From the NCBI GenBank assembly GCA_035529315.1, contig DATKWZ010000036.1:1-50000 (forward strand): DNA of 50,000 nucleotides, given 5' to 3'. Each line of letters starts with the position of its first letter. The stretch's first letter is position 1. This DNA comes from Anaerolineae bacterium. Lineage in GTDB: Bacteria > Desulfobacterota > Desulfobacteria > Desulfobacterales > ETH-SRB1. Below the pieces are notes generated by a model. That model was not told the origin of the DNA. It saw only the letters and a program-made list of their open reading frames with translations, and did no database searches. Shown here in pieces: positions 7,903 to 16,970 of the stretch. The position numbers and the translations under genes were made by a program.

Positions 7903-8457
7903 TTACCTTTGTTTTTGATTTAAACTGAGAGCAAGCCACATTTTCACCTTTAATTCCTTTCCTTCCGTTGTTCTTTGAATATGAACTCTTTCTATATGTT
8001 CCAGGAAAGGAACTCTTCCAAGCTCAGTCAAGAATTTGCGGAAATTAAAAAAATCCCCTTTTACAAAAGCATTGACCAATAAAAGTCCGGAATCACGATC
8101 CAGAGATATGACATCCGGAATGACGGAAACGACTTCCAGGTTGCATTTTCCGGCTATTTCAGCAAATATCACTGGTATCCCTTCTATTTTATCTTCTGAG
8201 AGTCTAACCTTGGCTGGAAAGGTCAAAACTTCCGGACCGCCGGCCTGCATCTTACCCAAGATGTCTCTATACACAGGGAAAAGCACCTTCTGCCTATCTA
8301 TCCGGCAGCTAAGCGCTTTAATTTCTTGATCCTTAATTTCAGAAAACTTATTGTATGAGTATATCCCTATAACAACAAGAATCAAAACACCCGCCCCGAA
8401 TGCTGAAAAATAGATCGATCCCCTTCCCGGTAATTTTATAAATTGTTTTAGTTCCAT
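7903..8457 (-). CDS. PilO/GspM-like inner-membrane protein
   Basis: 184 residues, with one N-terminal membrane segment (about 18-35), a short coiled-coil stretch (SEIKDQEIKALSCRIDRQK), and a small alpha/beta domain ending in a predicted strand-rich region. This is the layout of PilO/GspM, which pairs with PilN/GspL to form the inner-membrane assembly platform. It begins 2 bp after the PilM-PilN fusion gene ends. The sequence alone is weak; the gene order makes the call. Confidence 0.65.
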   Translation of the reverse strand: MELKQFIKLPGRGSIYFSAFGAGVLILVVIGIYSYNKFSEIKDQEIKALSCRIDRQKVLFPVYRDILGKMQAGGPEVLTFPAKVRLSEDKIEGIPVIFAEIAGKCNLEVVSVIPDVISLDRDSGLLLVNAFVKGDFFNFRKFLTELGRVPFLEHIERVHIQRTTEGKELKVKMWLALSLNQKQR

Positions 8458-8459
8458 TT

Positions 8460-10361
8460 TTAAACCAGTTTTAATTCTATAGTAAAATAAAGGGCATCTC
8501 CTTCTTCTCCGTATGATTCAACAGCGCCTTTATTAACCGCAGGAGCGCTGAAGATAGGTGAGCCTTCCAGCCTCATAGCATATGCTACTAAATAGGTTTC
8601 AAGCATATCGCTTTCCCCAAGTATAATGCCCTCCAGCACCAATCTTTTTTCAACATTCATGCTCTTATTTGCTGAAACGCTTCCCAGATCAACCGTTATG
8701 CTAAGCAAACGTATGTTTGAAGAAGCCAGGGCTGACAGCTCGCCGATAGCCGCATTTAGCAGTAATTTCTCGCTATATTTCTTAAACCCCTGCTGTTTCT
8801 TCTTGAGCCTGGTCGCCGCCTGCAAGATTAAGTCCTTATTCACACATGGACTATATTGATCCAATTGCTGATTAAGCCGGGCCAATTCCACTTTCTTCTG
8901 CTCACCGGAACTCGCCAGCCACCCAAAAAATCCAACAGAAGCAATTATAAGTAGCATAAAAGCCACAGAAATACACTGTTTTATAAGCGTAATTTTTGCA
9001 TGATTCTTCTTGTCTTTGTGTGTAAAAATAAAATTAGGGGTACGGATATTGTCGGACAAAGCCATACCCACGGCCAGAGCAAACGGAGCCCTGCTGGAAA
9101 CTGACTCGGGAGGAGCCACAGCGCCTAAAAAAGGAGTTTTGGCAGAATCAAAGGGATCGTTGATCTCCATATCGACTCCCAGTTTCTGAGCGATATAATC
9201 AATTAATGGGCCGTAAAAATGGACCCCTCCGGAGTTGTAAACCTTTCCGACACTTTCAACTTTAAAGGTCGTGGTGTAATGTTTAAATGTCCTTTCCACC
9301 TGTCTGGCCAATCTGTCGACAGCAGGACTGATCATCCCAAGTATTTCCTCTTTTTTGAGATGAAAGCCGATATCTTCTTCGGACAGAGGAGGAGAATCCG
9401 GGTTGAGGCTGAAAAGCACCTTTTGAGCCTGCCCGATATTCATGGCGGCTCCTGAATCAAAACCCCCTGAAAGAGGCTGCTCTTTTTCCCCAGTTAATTT
9501 TCCAGGTAATTCCAAAGAAAATTCTTTTTTGCTATCATTAAACCTTTCCATTAGGGATTCAATCATGCTGTTCACCCCGGTCTTGATGCCGCGGGTTAAG
9601 ACAAGATTCCCCTTGAAAAAGATATCAATGCGTGACCAGCTATGGGCGATATGAAGATTAGTGACTGTTTGATCAGAGGTCGGCATCCAGCCGCTTTTTA
9701 ATAGGTTTTGAATTGCAAATGGAGCAATTGATATGCCGGTAAGAGGAAAGCCGATCCTTAAAAAAAGATTTTTTGCTTCCTCTACCTCTCGCTTGGGAGC
9801 GGTATAAGCTATAACTACTATCTTGGAGACACCTTTTTCGACAACTTCATCCTGCACTCTAAAATCAAATATGGTCTCTTTTTCATCAAAGCCGGCTTCT
9901 TTTTTAAGTTTCCAATAAACTGTCTTTTCAATCTGCTTTTTCGCTGCCTTAGGTATCATAAAATGCCGTACATCAGCCCGGGCAGCCGACATAATACTCC
10001 ATATTTTAAGCTCTTTCAAAGGACCGCAAAATTCGGTCAGCGCCGATTTCAGGAAATCGTCGAACTCAGGAGTATCTTCAGACAGGTCGTTATTAAATGA
10101 CACACGCTTGAAATCCAGTAATTGCCATTTCAGGTCGGGAAGCTGTTTGATCTTAACCAGCCTGATATCGGCATAGCCGATATCAATCCCTACTGTAATC
10201 GATTCTTTAGAAGGAATAATTCCGGCCAAATAAGATTTAAAGCCACTGGTAATCGGAGAAAGAGTAGAGATAGCCAGGGTCTTGCCTGGTTGAGGATCAT
10301 TACCGCGAATTGCATCAAGCAACTTTTCGGTAGAAGATATTTCATCGTTTTTCGACAGCAT
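8460..10361 (-). CDS. PilM-PilN fusion (GspL-like) pilus assembly protein
   Basis: 633 residues. Residues of about 55-430 form a PilM-type actin-like ATPase domain, starting with VGIDIGYADIRLVKI, the phosphate-1 motif. A 50-residue leader precedes it. A membrane segment lies at about 463-483. The remaining 150 residues (a coiled coil starting SSGEQKKVELARLNQQL, then a small alpha/beta domain) look like PilN. In most type IV pilus operons pilM and pilN are separate genes; in type II secretion the single GspL plays both parts. The partners downstream resemble PilO, PilP and the secretin. It is the first gene of the pilus block, and 170 bp separate it from the radical SAM gene. Confidence 0.75.
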   Translation of the reverse strand: MLSKNDEISSTEKLLDAIRGNDPQPGKTLAISTLSPITSGFKSYLAGIIPSKESITVGIDIGYADIRLVKIKQLPDLKWQLLDFKRVSFNNDLSEDTPEFDDFLKSALTEFCGPLKELKIWSIMSAARADVRHFMIPKAAKKQIEKTVYWKLKKEAGFDEKETIFDFRVQDEVVEKGVSKIVVIAYTAPKREVEEAKNLFLRIGFPLTGISIAPFAIQNLLKSGWMPTSDQTVTNLHIAHSWSRIDIFFKGNLVLTRGIKTGVNSMIESLMERFNDSKKEFSLELPGKLTGEKEQPLSGGFDSGAAMNIGQAQKVLFSLNPDSPPLSEEDIGFHLKKEEILGMISPAVDRLARQVERTFKHYTTTFKVESVGKVYNSGGVHFYGPLIDYIAQKLGVDMEINDPFDSAKTPFLGAVAPPESVSSRAPFALAVGMALSDNIRTPNFIFTHKDKKNHAKITLIKQCISVAFMLLIIASVGFFGWLASSGEQKKVELARLNQQLDQYSPCVNKDLILQAATRLKKKQQGFKKYSEKLLLNAAIGELSALASSNIRLLSITVDLGSVSANKSMNVEKRLVLEGIILGESDMLETYLVAYAMRLEGSPIFSAPAVNKGAVESYGEEGDALYFTIELKLV

Positions 10362-10531
10362 GGCAATATCTCAAAAACTCCTTAATATTAATTACTTGTA
10401 AAAACATTAACTGATTATTTAGCTCATATAGTATAATTTTGTCCAGAATTAACAGCTCACAACTCATCATATAAATACCCTGTCTATATCCCCCAACAAC
10501 TATCAATTGAACTTTTCACACAATTGAAGTG

Positions 10532-12262
10532 TTACTTTTTCTTACAAACTCCGCATATAGTGCACGATTCAACCTTGCATGGTTCAGAGATTTTACCCTG
10601 CAGCGCCTTTTTGTATTCTCCCTTTAGATATGTTTTTCTGATTCCATGATCAATAAAATCCCAGGGGAGTAATTCATCTAAGGCCCGATCCCTCAGTGCA
10701 TAAAAATCAGGATTTAAATCAGTTGATTTTAATGTTTTAGCCCAGTTGCCATGATTATTATTAGCCATGGATAAAATATTTGCGACCTTGCGATCTCCTC
10801 GCGAAAACAAAGCCTGAATGTAAGTATGACGCGGAATCTCTGCATTAACTCTTATATTAGCGACCTTTTTCAAACCATCCTTTACCATCTTTATCTTCTT
10901 TTTTAATGTATGTTCATCATCCATGGCAACCCACTGAAAGGGGGTAAACGGTTTTGGCACAAAAGGATTAAGGCTTACGGTTATTTGTCCTATATGTTTC
11001 TTTATCCTGCTCGACTTTAGAAACCGTTGTTTTATCTTTATGCATAATTTTATTATCTCTTCAACATCATCATCGGTTTCAGTCGGAAGTCCTATCATGA
11101 AATATAGCTTTAAATTTGGAATGCCGCTTAAAACAAGGGCTTCAGCAGCCTCAAGTATATCTTCTTCGGTAATATTTTTATTGATTACTCTACGCATCAG
11201 TTCGGAACCTGCATCAGGCGCGATAGTTACGGTTTTGACCTTACTTTGCATGAGCGCCGATATCAGTTCAGGAGCCAAAGCATCAGCCCTGAGAGAGCTA
11301 AAAGATATTCTGACATTTGTTTGTTTAAGCACTCTGCACAAATCTACAATTCCGGGATGATCTGAAACCGCTGCTCCGACAAAGCCGATCCTGTCTGTAA
11401 GCGAAGCCCCATGTTCCAAACATTTTTTCAGGAGATAAGGGGATCTTAATCGTGGAGGCCTGTAAATATATCCTGCGGTGCAAAAGCGGCATCCATGCGG
11501 ACAGCCCCTGCTTACCTCGATTAAAAATGTTCGCTGAAATGTTGTATTTGGAGTCAAAATGGCGCTACAGGTGGGGATATGGGAAATGTCTTCAATAAAA
11601 AGGCGCTTGATTTTATCAGGCACGTCACATGTCGGCTCAAAAGAGCAAATAGTTCCATCCATATTGTATGTAGTTTTATAAAAACAAGGAACATATACTC
11701 CTGGAACGTTTCCGGCAAGATATTTAAGATGCGACTTTTTGTCTGCCTTCAATAGTTCGGGCTGAAAAACTTCAAAAAATCGAGGAAGCATTGCCTCTGC
11801 TTCCCCAATAAAAAAACAATCTATAAAACAGGCTATAGGTTCAGGATTTAAAAAACACGCAACCCCTCCTGCTACAATTAAAGGATGGACATCTTTTCTG
11901 TGGCTGGATTGCAGAGGTATGCCCGCTCTTTCGAGAATTGTCAGAACATTCAAGTAGTCGTTTTCAAACGAAAGAGAAAAGGCTATTATGTCAAAATCTG
12001 AAATAGGCCTTCCCGACTCTATCGTAGTTATGCGATCTGTTGCGCATCCGTTTTTCTCCGGCAGGAAAGCCCTTTCGCATAATACATGATCTATCTGATT
12101 GAGCAAATGATATACTGTCTGAAAACCAAGGTTGGACATTCCAACATAATATCTGTTGGGATATACAAGCGCTACCCTGATCCGCTCTTTCCAATCTTTT
12201 CGTATTGCGCCGATCTCTAATTCGGCAAATTTACGATGTGATTTATCTGTTTCATGCACCAT
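10532..12262 (-). CDS. Radical SAM protein with B12-binding-like N-terminus (TIGR03960-like)
   Basis: 576 residues. The radical SAM cluster motif CxxxCxxC is present in SRGCPHGCRFCTAGY at about residues 251-265. The N-terminal 200 residues resemble the cobalamin-binding-like domain of large radical SAM proteins (RVALVYPNRYYVGMSNLGFQ). The C-terminus ends in a Cys-rich tail (CKVESCTICGVC), possibly another metal site. The closest family I can name from memory is TIGR03960, whose reaction is not established to my knowledge. It lies 40 bp after ftsZ on the same strand and may be the last gene of the dcw transcript. The substrate is unknown. Confidence 0.75.
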   Translation of the reverse strand: MVHETDKSHRKFAELEIGAIRKDWKERIRVALVYPNRYYVGMSNLGFQTVYHLLNQIDHVLCERAFLPEKNGCATDRITTIESGRPISDFDIIAFSLSFENDYLNVLTILERAGIPLQSSHRKDVHPLIVAGGVACFLNPEPIACFIDCFFIGEAEAMLPRFFEVFQPELLKADKKSHLKYLAGNVPGVYVPCFYKTTYNMDGTICSFEPTCDVPDKIKRLFIEDISHIPTCSAILTPNTTFQRTFLIEVSRGCPHGCRFCTAGYIYRPPRLRSPYLLKKCLEHGASLTDRIGFVGAAVSDHPGIVDLCRVLKQTNVRISFSSLRADALAPELISALMQSKVKTVTIAPDAGSELMRRVINKNITEEDILEAAEALVLSGIPNLKLYFMIGLPTETDDDVEEIIKLCIKIKQRFLKSSRIKKHIGQITVSLNPFVPKPFTPFQWVAMDDEHTLKKKIKMVKDGLKKVANIRVNAEIPRHTYIQALFSRGDRKVANILSMANNNHGNWAKTLKSTDLNPDFYALRDRALDELLPWDFIDHGIRKTYLKGEYKKALQGKISEPCKVESCTICGVCKKK

Positions 12263-12302
12263 CTTTTCAGCGTTGTATTTTCTTTGCTTTGCTAAGATTA
12301 AA

Positions 12303-13487
12303 CTAATCCGCCTTCTTTCTTAAAAAGGTGGGGACATCAAAATCATTGTCAATTATTGTTCCCTTATACCCTCTGTATACGGCACCGGAGGATTCACCAA
12401 CCGCCTCTTTCTGTCTTATAAATGTCGGCGCATCATAGTCTACAACATTTTGCAAATCAGCAGGGGTTATATCTCTGATCCTGCCTCTCAGACAATGCTG
12501 GGCAAGACTATTTTTCCGTGTTGATGATTTAGAACTATCGCCTATTCCTGTCGCAATGACTGTTACGCTCAACTCATCAGCAAGCGCGTCATCAATTACC
12601 GCACCCCATATAATATCCGCATCTTCACCAACTTCACGATATATCCGTTCTGAAGCTTCTGCCATCTCTTCCATTGTTAAATCACTGGGGCATGTTATAT
12701 TCATTAATACACCCTTAGCGCCGGCAATGGAAATATCTTCCAGCAGAGGATGAGATATTGCCCGTTCAGCAGCCTCGGTTGCTCGGTTTTCACCACTTGC
12801 GACGCCAATACCCATGATGGCCAGACCAGCCTTTGACATAATTGTTCTTATATCGGCAAAGTCAAGGTTTACCAGGCCGGGCATCATGATAAGATCGGTA
12901 ATCCCCTTGACTGAATGAAGCAACACTTCATCTGCTCTCTTAAACATTTCAATCATTTTGGCATTTTTGGATGCCAGGCCTCTTAGCCTGTCGTTGGGTA
13001 TTGTAATCACGGTATCGGCAACATCCTTTAACATTTCAATCCCTTCTTCCGCCTGCATAGCTCTTTTTTTTCCTTCAAACGAAAAAGGTTTGGACACAAC
13101 CGCAACCGTCAGCGCCTTAATATCTTTACAAATTTCAGCAATAACCGGCGCAGCGCCGGTGCCGGTGCCACCTCCAAATCCTGCGGTAATAAATACCATA
13201 TGGCTGTCTTCAAGGGCCTCTCTTATTGCGTCCGCACTTTCCAGGGCTGCGTCTCTGCCTACCTGGGGGTTAGCGCCGGCGCCAAGGCCCTCTGTGATTT
13301 TATCTCCTATCTGGATCTTGGTCGGCGCCCTTGAGATATCAAGAGCCTGGGAATCTGTATTGACTGCTATAAATTTTACCCCCTGAAGCCTGGAATCAAT
13401 CATGTTGTTGATTGCATTTCCTCCGGCCCCTCCTACGCCAATAACCTTGATCTTTGCAGATTTATTATTTTCCACAAATGTAAACAT
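12303..13487 (-). CDS. ftsZ: Cell division protein FtsZ
   Basis: The tubulin-like GTPase that forms the division ring. The GTP-binding signature GGGTGTG is at residues 105-111. The N-terminal GVGGAGGNAINNMI and the T7-loop region (NLDFADIRTIM) are intact. The C-terminal peptide DFDVPTFLRKKAD is the conserved tail that binds FtsA and other partners. The length of 394 residues is normal. A GGGAGGGGG ribosome-binding site sits just before the ATG. Unusually, about 450 bp separate it from ftsA, and that gap holds an S23-type gene with inverted repeats. Confidence 0.98.
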   Translation of the reverse strand: MFTFVENNKSAKIKVIGVGGAGGNAINNMIDSRLQGVKFIAVNTDSQALDISRAPTKIQIGDKITEGLGAGANPQVGRDAALESADAIREALEDSHMVFITAGFGGGTGTGAAPVIAEICKDIKALTVAVVSKPFSFEGKKRAMQAEEGIEMLKDVADTVITIPNDRLRGLASKNAKMIEMFKRADEVLLHSVKGITDLIMMPGLVNLDFADIRTIMSKAGLAIMGIGVASGENRATEAAERAISHPLLEDISIAGAKGVLMNITCPSDLTMEEMAEASERIYREVGEDADIIWGAVIDDALADELSVTVIATGIGDSSKSSTRKNSLAQHCLRGRIRDITPADLQNVVDYDAPTFIRQKEAVGESSGAVYRGYKGTIIDNDFDVPTFLRKKAD

Positions 13488-13514
13488 AATCCCCCTCCCT
13501 ATATATAAGTTGAT

Positions 13515-13549
13515 TGTAACCGTTTATGGTTGTCGGTTCACAGTTCACA
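13515..13549. repeat. Heptamer array, left flank of S23-type gene
   Basis: TGTAACCGTT at 13515-13524 overlaps four 7-bp units: GTTTATG, GTTGTCG, GTTCACA, GTTCACA (13522-13549). The outer ten bases pair perfectly with AACGGTTACA at 13927-13936 on the other side of the S23-type gene. Confidence 0.75.
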
Positions 13550-13897
13550 CTGTTTTTTCAATGAACCATGCAAGGATTGAAGCGTTTTGTATATTGATTT
13601 CAAGTCTTGAATTAATTCCTTTGCATCTAAATCAGAAAATATATTAAGCTCTCGTGAAATATAAATCTGTGCTCTCAGATCCACGGCCGATTTTTTTGCA
13701 ATATTTATAAACCTTTGAAAATCCGGAATACTCTTTCTTTCGCTTCCTTCCGCAATATTTGATGGAATAGATATAGATGAGCGCAATATTTGATCTTTCA
13801 TTCCATAATCACGGCAATTTCTTAATAATTTATAAAGACGTACCGACAACCTGCAAGATTTTTCCCGAACTTCTAAATCTTCAAAAGATGTTCCCAT
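13538..13897 (-). CDS. Four-helix-bundle protein (S23/IVP, TIGR02436-type)
   Basis: 119 residues from the ATG at 13897, which has a strong AGGAGG seven bases upstream; an ATG 24 bases earlier lacks a good site. The motifs FEDLEVREKSCRL, LRSSISIPSNIAEGSERKS and FINIAKKSAVDLRAQ are characteristic of the S23-like family. That family is encoded in intervening sequences of some 23S rRNA genes and is related to the Avd accessory protein of diversity-generating retroelements. The native function is unclear; Avd binds nucleic acid. Here the gene sits between ftsA and ftsZ, enclosed by inverted GTAACCGTT(CACA) repeats. The right repeat begins 3 bases after the ftsA stop codon (minus-strand order). The insertion looks recent, because it splits a normally compact gene pair. 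Confidence 0.85.
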   Translation of the reverse strand: MGTSFEDLEVREKSCRLSVRLYKLLRNCRDYGMKDQILRSSISIPSNIAEGSERKSIPDFQRFINIAKKSAVDLRAQIYISRELNIFSDLDAKELIQDLKSIYKTLQSLHGSLKKQCEL

Positions 13898-13922
13898 AAT
13901 TATACCTCCTGTTTTTTTCAAC

Positions 13923-13937
13923 TGTGAACGGTTACAG
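13923..13937. repeat. Inverted repeat, right flank of S23-type gene
   Basis: TGTGAACGGTTACAG is the inverse of the GTAACCGTT/GTTCACA motifs on the left side (13515-13549). It lies between the S23-type gene and the ftsA stop codon. Confidence 0.7.
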
Positions 13938-13938
13938 A

Positions 13939-15165
13939 TTAAATTACATCTTTAAACCATCTTTTCATCCTGGTCATAATATTATTAAATATATTTCCGT
14001 CACGGATTCTGAATTTCTTTATGCTCTGATTCCTGGCGCCATATATAACGAGTCCGACACCTGTAGCATACATGGAATTATTCACTATATCGACAAGACC
14101 TATGATTCCCCTGGGTTTGCCAAGGCGTGTTGGAAGTTGCAATATAGATTCCGCAACATCAGCGGCTCCATTCAGAAGGGCTGAACCTCCTGTTATAACC
14201 ACTCCTGATGAAATAATATTCTCCATGCCAGCCCTGTATATTTCTCTTTTTATCAGTGTAAATATCTCTTCCATACGTGGTTCTAAAATCTCTCCCAGTA
14301 TCTGTATCGGGAGTTTTCTGGGATTACGCCCACCCATGCCCGGCACTTCGATTGTTTCTTCACCATGTATATTGCGGGTAATACAGGTCCCGTATTTCTT
14401 CTTTATCTTTTCTGCTTCAGCATGTGGTGTCCGCAGCCCGATTGCCAGATCATTCGTAAGATTGTTACCTCCAATGCCAAGTACAAATGTATGTCTGATA
14501 TTGCCACCTGAAAAAATAGCCAGATCCGAAGTGCCGCCGCCGAGGTCGATAATGGCCGCTCCCAATTCCTTTTCTTCATCGGTCAAAACCGCTTCACTTG
14601 AAGCAAGAGACTCCAGAACAATATCACATACATCAAGACCTGACCGATTTGCACATTTTATAATGTTATGGGCAGATGTTACAGCTCCTGTAACAATATG
14701 AATCTTTGCCTCCAATCGCACACCGGCCATGCCGACAGGATTCTGGATGCCGGCTTCGTCATCTACAATGAACTCCTGCGGAAGCACATGTATTACTTCG
14801 CGATCCATGGGAATAGCAACTGCCCGCGCCGCATCAATTACACGTTCCACGTCTTGTTTTGTGATTTCCGAACCCTTTATTGCTACAATCCCGCGGCTGT
14901 TAAAACCGGTTATATGTCCTCCGGCGATTCCGGCATAAACAGATGAAATTTCACATCCAGCCATAAGTTCAGCCTCTTCAACAGCCTTTTTTATCGATTC
15001 TACTGTTGATTCAATATTAACCACCACCCCTTTTCGAAGCCCGATTGAGGGATGAGTGCCGATCCCGATGATGCTTATTTTATCCCCTGACAATTCACCG
15101 ACCACGGCACAAATCTTGGTAGTTCCGATATCAAGGCCGACAATTATCTTTCCCTGTCCCTCCAT
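13939..15165 (-). CDS. ftsA: Cell division protein FtsA
   Basis: The actin-like ATPase that tethers FtsZ to the membrane. I use the ATG at 15165, with AAGGAGG seven bases before it; a start twelve codons earlier would lie inside ftsQ. The phosphate-1 motif VGLDIGTTKICAVVGE is at the N-terminus, and the phosphate-2 region IIDLGGGTSDLAIF is at about 199-212. The C-terminus ends in MTRMKRWFKDVI, an amphipathic membrane-targeting helix as expected. The length of 408 residues is normal. It begins one base after the ftsQ stop codon. Confidence 0.96.
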   Translation of the reverse strand: MEGQGKIIVGLDIGTTKICAVVGELSGDKISIIGIGTHPSIGLRKGVVVNIESTVESIKKAVEEAELMAGCEISSVYAGIAGGHITGFNSRGIVAIKGSEITKQDVERVIDAARAVAIPMDREVIHVLPQEFIVDDEAGIQNPVGMAGVRLEAKIHIVTGAVTSAHNIIKCANRSGLDVCDIVLESLASSEAVLTDEEKELGAAIIDLGGGTSDLAIFSGGNIRHTFVLGIGGNNLTNDLAIGLRTPHAEAEKIKKKYGTCITRNIHGEETIEVPGMGGRNPRKLPIQILGEILEPRMEEIFTLIKREIYRAGMENIISSGVVITGGSALLNGAADVAESILQLPTRLGKPRGIIGLVDIVNNSMYATGVGLVIYGARNQSIKKFRIRDGNIFNNIMTRMKRWFKDVI

Positions 15166-15166
15166 C

Positions 15167-16018
15167 TTAAGCCTCCTTATAATCCATAGCCGGTGATTCA
15201 ATTTTAACCGGATTTACCACAATGCGATCCAAATTGTTCAAGTCTATAGTATCAAAATCTGAAAACATCAGTCCTTTCTCCATATAGAAAAGAACGTTTT
15301 TAAGTCTTTCATACTTGCCTGGATAGTTATTATATCCAAGGCTTATAGCTTTGATACCGTTAAACGCATAAAGTGTAATGCCTATTTCCCTGTCAACACT
15401 GATTACTTTTAATAATTTGTTTGGAATAATTGATCCCGGTCTTTGCCCGAGTTGCAATACATCCATTACTGCATTAAAAGGTATGTTGCGGAATTTTCCG
15501 GAAACATCCAGACCAGAAACATCCAGATCAGAAAACTCAAGACCGATAATAATCGGCAAATTGTCGGGATCTGAGGCTGCTAACTCTTTAAATATCTCTC
15601 CATGATCGTTTATCAGAAATTTGCGGCCAAGGTCTATGATGGCAAGAGGTTTATGCTCCTTTATCCTTATATTTATTCCATCCGGCAGTTCCCTCATTAC
15701 TTCGGCATCGTCGATCCATGGATGTGCCAACAATCTTTTTCTTGTTGCAAAAAGATTTACAGAAAAAATATTTATTCCAGCATCAATACCGGCATGCTTA
15801 ATTATCTGATTTTGGGAAAGTCTGTTCGTTCCCTTAACGATTATGCTGTTTGCCCTGAAATAATCACACTGAGTCAACAGGTCATAACCAAAAATGAAAA
15901 CAATGCTCATAGCCGTGACCAGGGAAACCGCAGCCATAATTTTGAAACAGGCAATAATGCGCCGAATAACTTTAGCGCGCCTTTTTGCCAGGCTGTTTTT
16001 ATAATAGTTTTGTCGCAT
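15167..16018 (-). CDS. ftsQ: Cell division protein FtsQ
   Basis: 283 residues: a basic cytoplasmic start, one membrane segment (about 24-46), then a POTRA domain (ANSIIVKGTNRLSQNQIIKHAGI...) and the FtsQ beta domain (HPWIDDAEVMRELPDGINIRIKEHKPLA). FtsQ links the early Z-ring proteins to the late divisome. It lies 4 bp after murB. A ddl gene is often found between murB and ftsQ in proteobacteria but is missing here. A three-fold DVSG/DLDVSG string at about residues 168-175 marks a small local duplication. Confidence 0.92.
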   Translation of the reverse strand: MRQNYYKNSLAKRRAKVIRRIIACFKIMAAVSLVTAMSIVFIFGYDLLTQCDYFRANSIIVKGTNRLSQNQIIKHAGIDAGINIFSVNLFATRKRLLAHPWIDDAEVMRELPDGINIRIKEHKPLAIIDLGRKFLINDHGEIFKELAASDPDNLPIIIGLEFSDLDVSGLDVSGKFRNIPFNAVMDVLQLGQRPGSIIPNKLLKVISVDREIGITLYAFNGIKAISLGYNNYPGKYERLKNVLFYMEKGLMFSDFDTIDLNNLDRIVVNPVKIESPAMDYKEA

Positions 16019-16022
16019 ATAC

Positions 16023-16970
16023 TTATCCCCCGGCTATTGTAATTTCCGATTCAAGCTCTATGTTAAAAATTTTCAACACTTCCCCCTGAATGAGTTCCAT
16101 CAGCGCGAGCATATCTGCTGCCGATGCATTACCTTTATTAATGATAAAATTTGCATGTTTTGATGATATCTTTGCGCCCCCGATCGATTTCCCTTTAAGC
16201 CCTGCCAGATCAATAAGCTCCCCTGCTGTTTTGCCGAATGCAGGATTTTTAAAAAAACATCCAGCGCTTGGAAAGCCCGAAGGCTGTGTTTTTTTGCGTG
16301 CCTTCAAGATTTCCATAGCCTGCTTTTTCAACCCTTGCGGGTCCGAAGGACGCAGAGAAAAACAGCCGCTTAATATAATCGGTTGCCCGTTATCAATATC
16401 TGTTATCTTCCTGTCCCATGAGAGTTTTCTGTAAGCAAACCGCAAATTTTGCCTTAAAATAACTCTGGTTTCCCCTGCGGGCAGTAAAACCTTTATGGAA
16501 TCAATAGCATCGGCCGTTGCTCCGTAAGCAGTGCCGGCATTCATTATAATGGCGCCTCCGACGGTTCCGGGAATGCCAAGAGCAAAATTCATTCCTTCAA
16601 AACCGTTGTCTATGGCAAAAGAACAAAGGGTATGAAGCCTTGTGCCGGCCATGGCTGTTACAATTACAGAGCCCTTTCCGCCGCCTGTTACGGCAATGCC
16701 GTCGAGACACTTATTAAGAACAACCACAATCCCGTTTATGCCGCTGTCCTTTACAAGAAGATTTGTGCCGCCGCCGATTACCATGCAGTAAATCCCCTTT
16801 TTCTCAGACCATTTGATAAGCTCCAAAAATTTTTCAAAACTTTCAGGGGTTACAAAAGCCCAGGCAGGCCCGCCAACCCGTAAAGAGGTGTGCCTGGACA
16901 TAGGTTCGTTGAATTTGACGTTTTTGCCAAAAAGCTTTGCGAGCCATTTTTTTGAGTCAGGATTAAGCAT
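16023..16970 (-). CDS. murB: UDP-N-acetylenolpyruvoylglucosamine reductase
   Basis: Reduces UDP-GlcNAc-enolpyruvate to UDP-MurNAc using NADPH and FAD. The FAD-binding motifs MVIGGGTNLLVKD and GIPGTVGGAIIMNAG are present. The catalytic Ser lies in PSAGCFFKNP and the C-terminal Glu in ELESEI. The length (315) and the missing Tyr loop fit a type IIa MurB. The start overlaps the murC end by 8 bp. Confidence 0.96.
   Translation of the reverse strand: MLNPDSKKWLAKLFGKNVKFNEPMSRHTSLRVGGPAWAFVTPESFEKFLELIKWSEKKGIYCMVIGGGTNLLVKDSGINGIVVVLNKCLDGIAVTGGGKGSVIVTAMAGTRLHTLCSFAIDNGFEGMNFALGIPGTVGGAIIMNAGTAYGATADAIDSIKVLLPAGETRVILRQNLRFAYRKLSWDRKITDIDNGQPIILSGCFSLRPSDPQGLKKQAMEILKARKKTQPSGFPSAGCFFKNPAFGKTAGELIDLAGLKGKSIGGAKISSKHANFIINKGNASAADMLALMELIQGEVLKIFNIELESEITIAGG

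Noticed and set aside
2343..10361. Complete type II secretion or type IV pilus locus
   Set aside because: No PilC/GspF platform protein, prepilin peptidase or PilT is in the window, so the machine is described as a partial locus.
10503..10527. Inverted repeat TCAATTG/CAATTGA as a terminator after the radical SAM gene
   Set aside because: The stem is AT-rich and no T-run follows, so a terminator cannot be supported.
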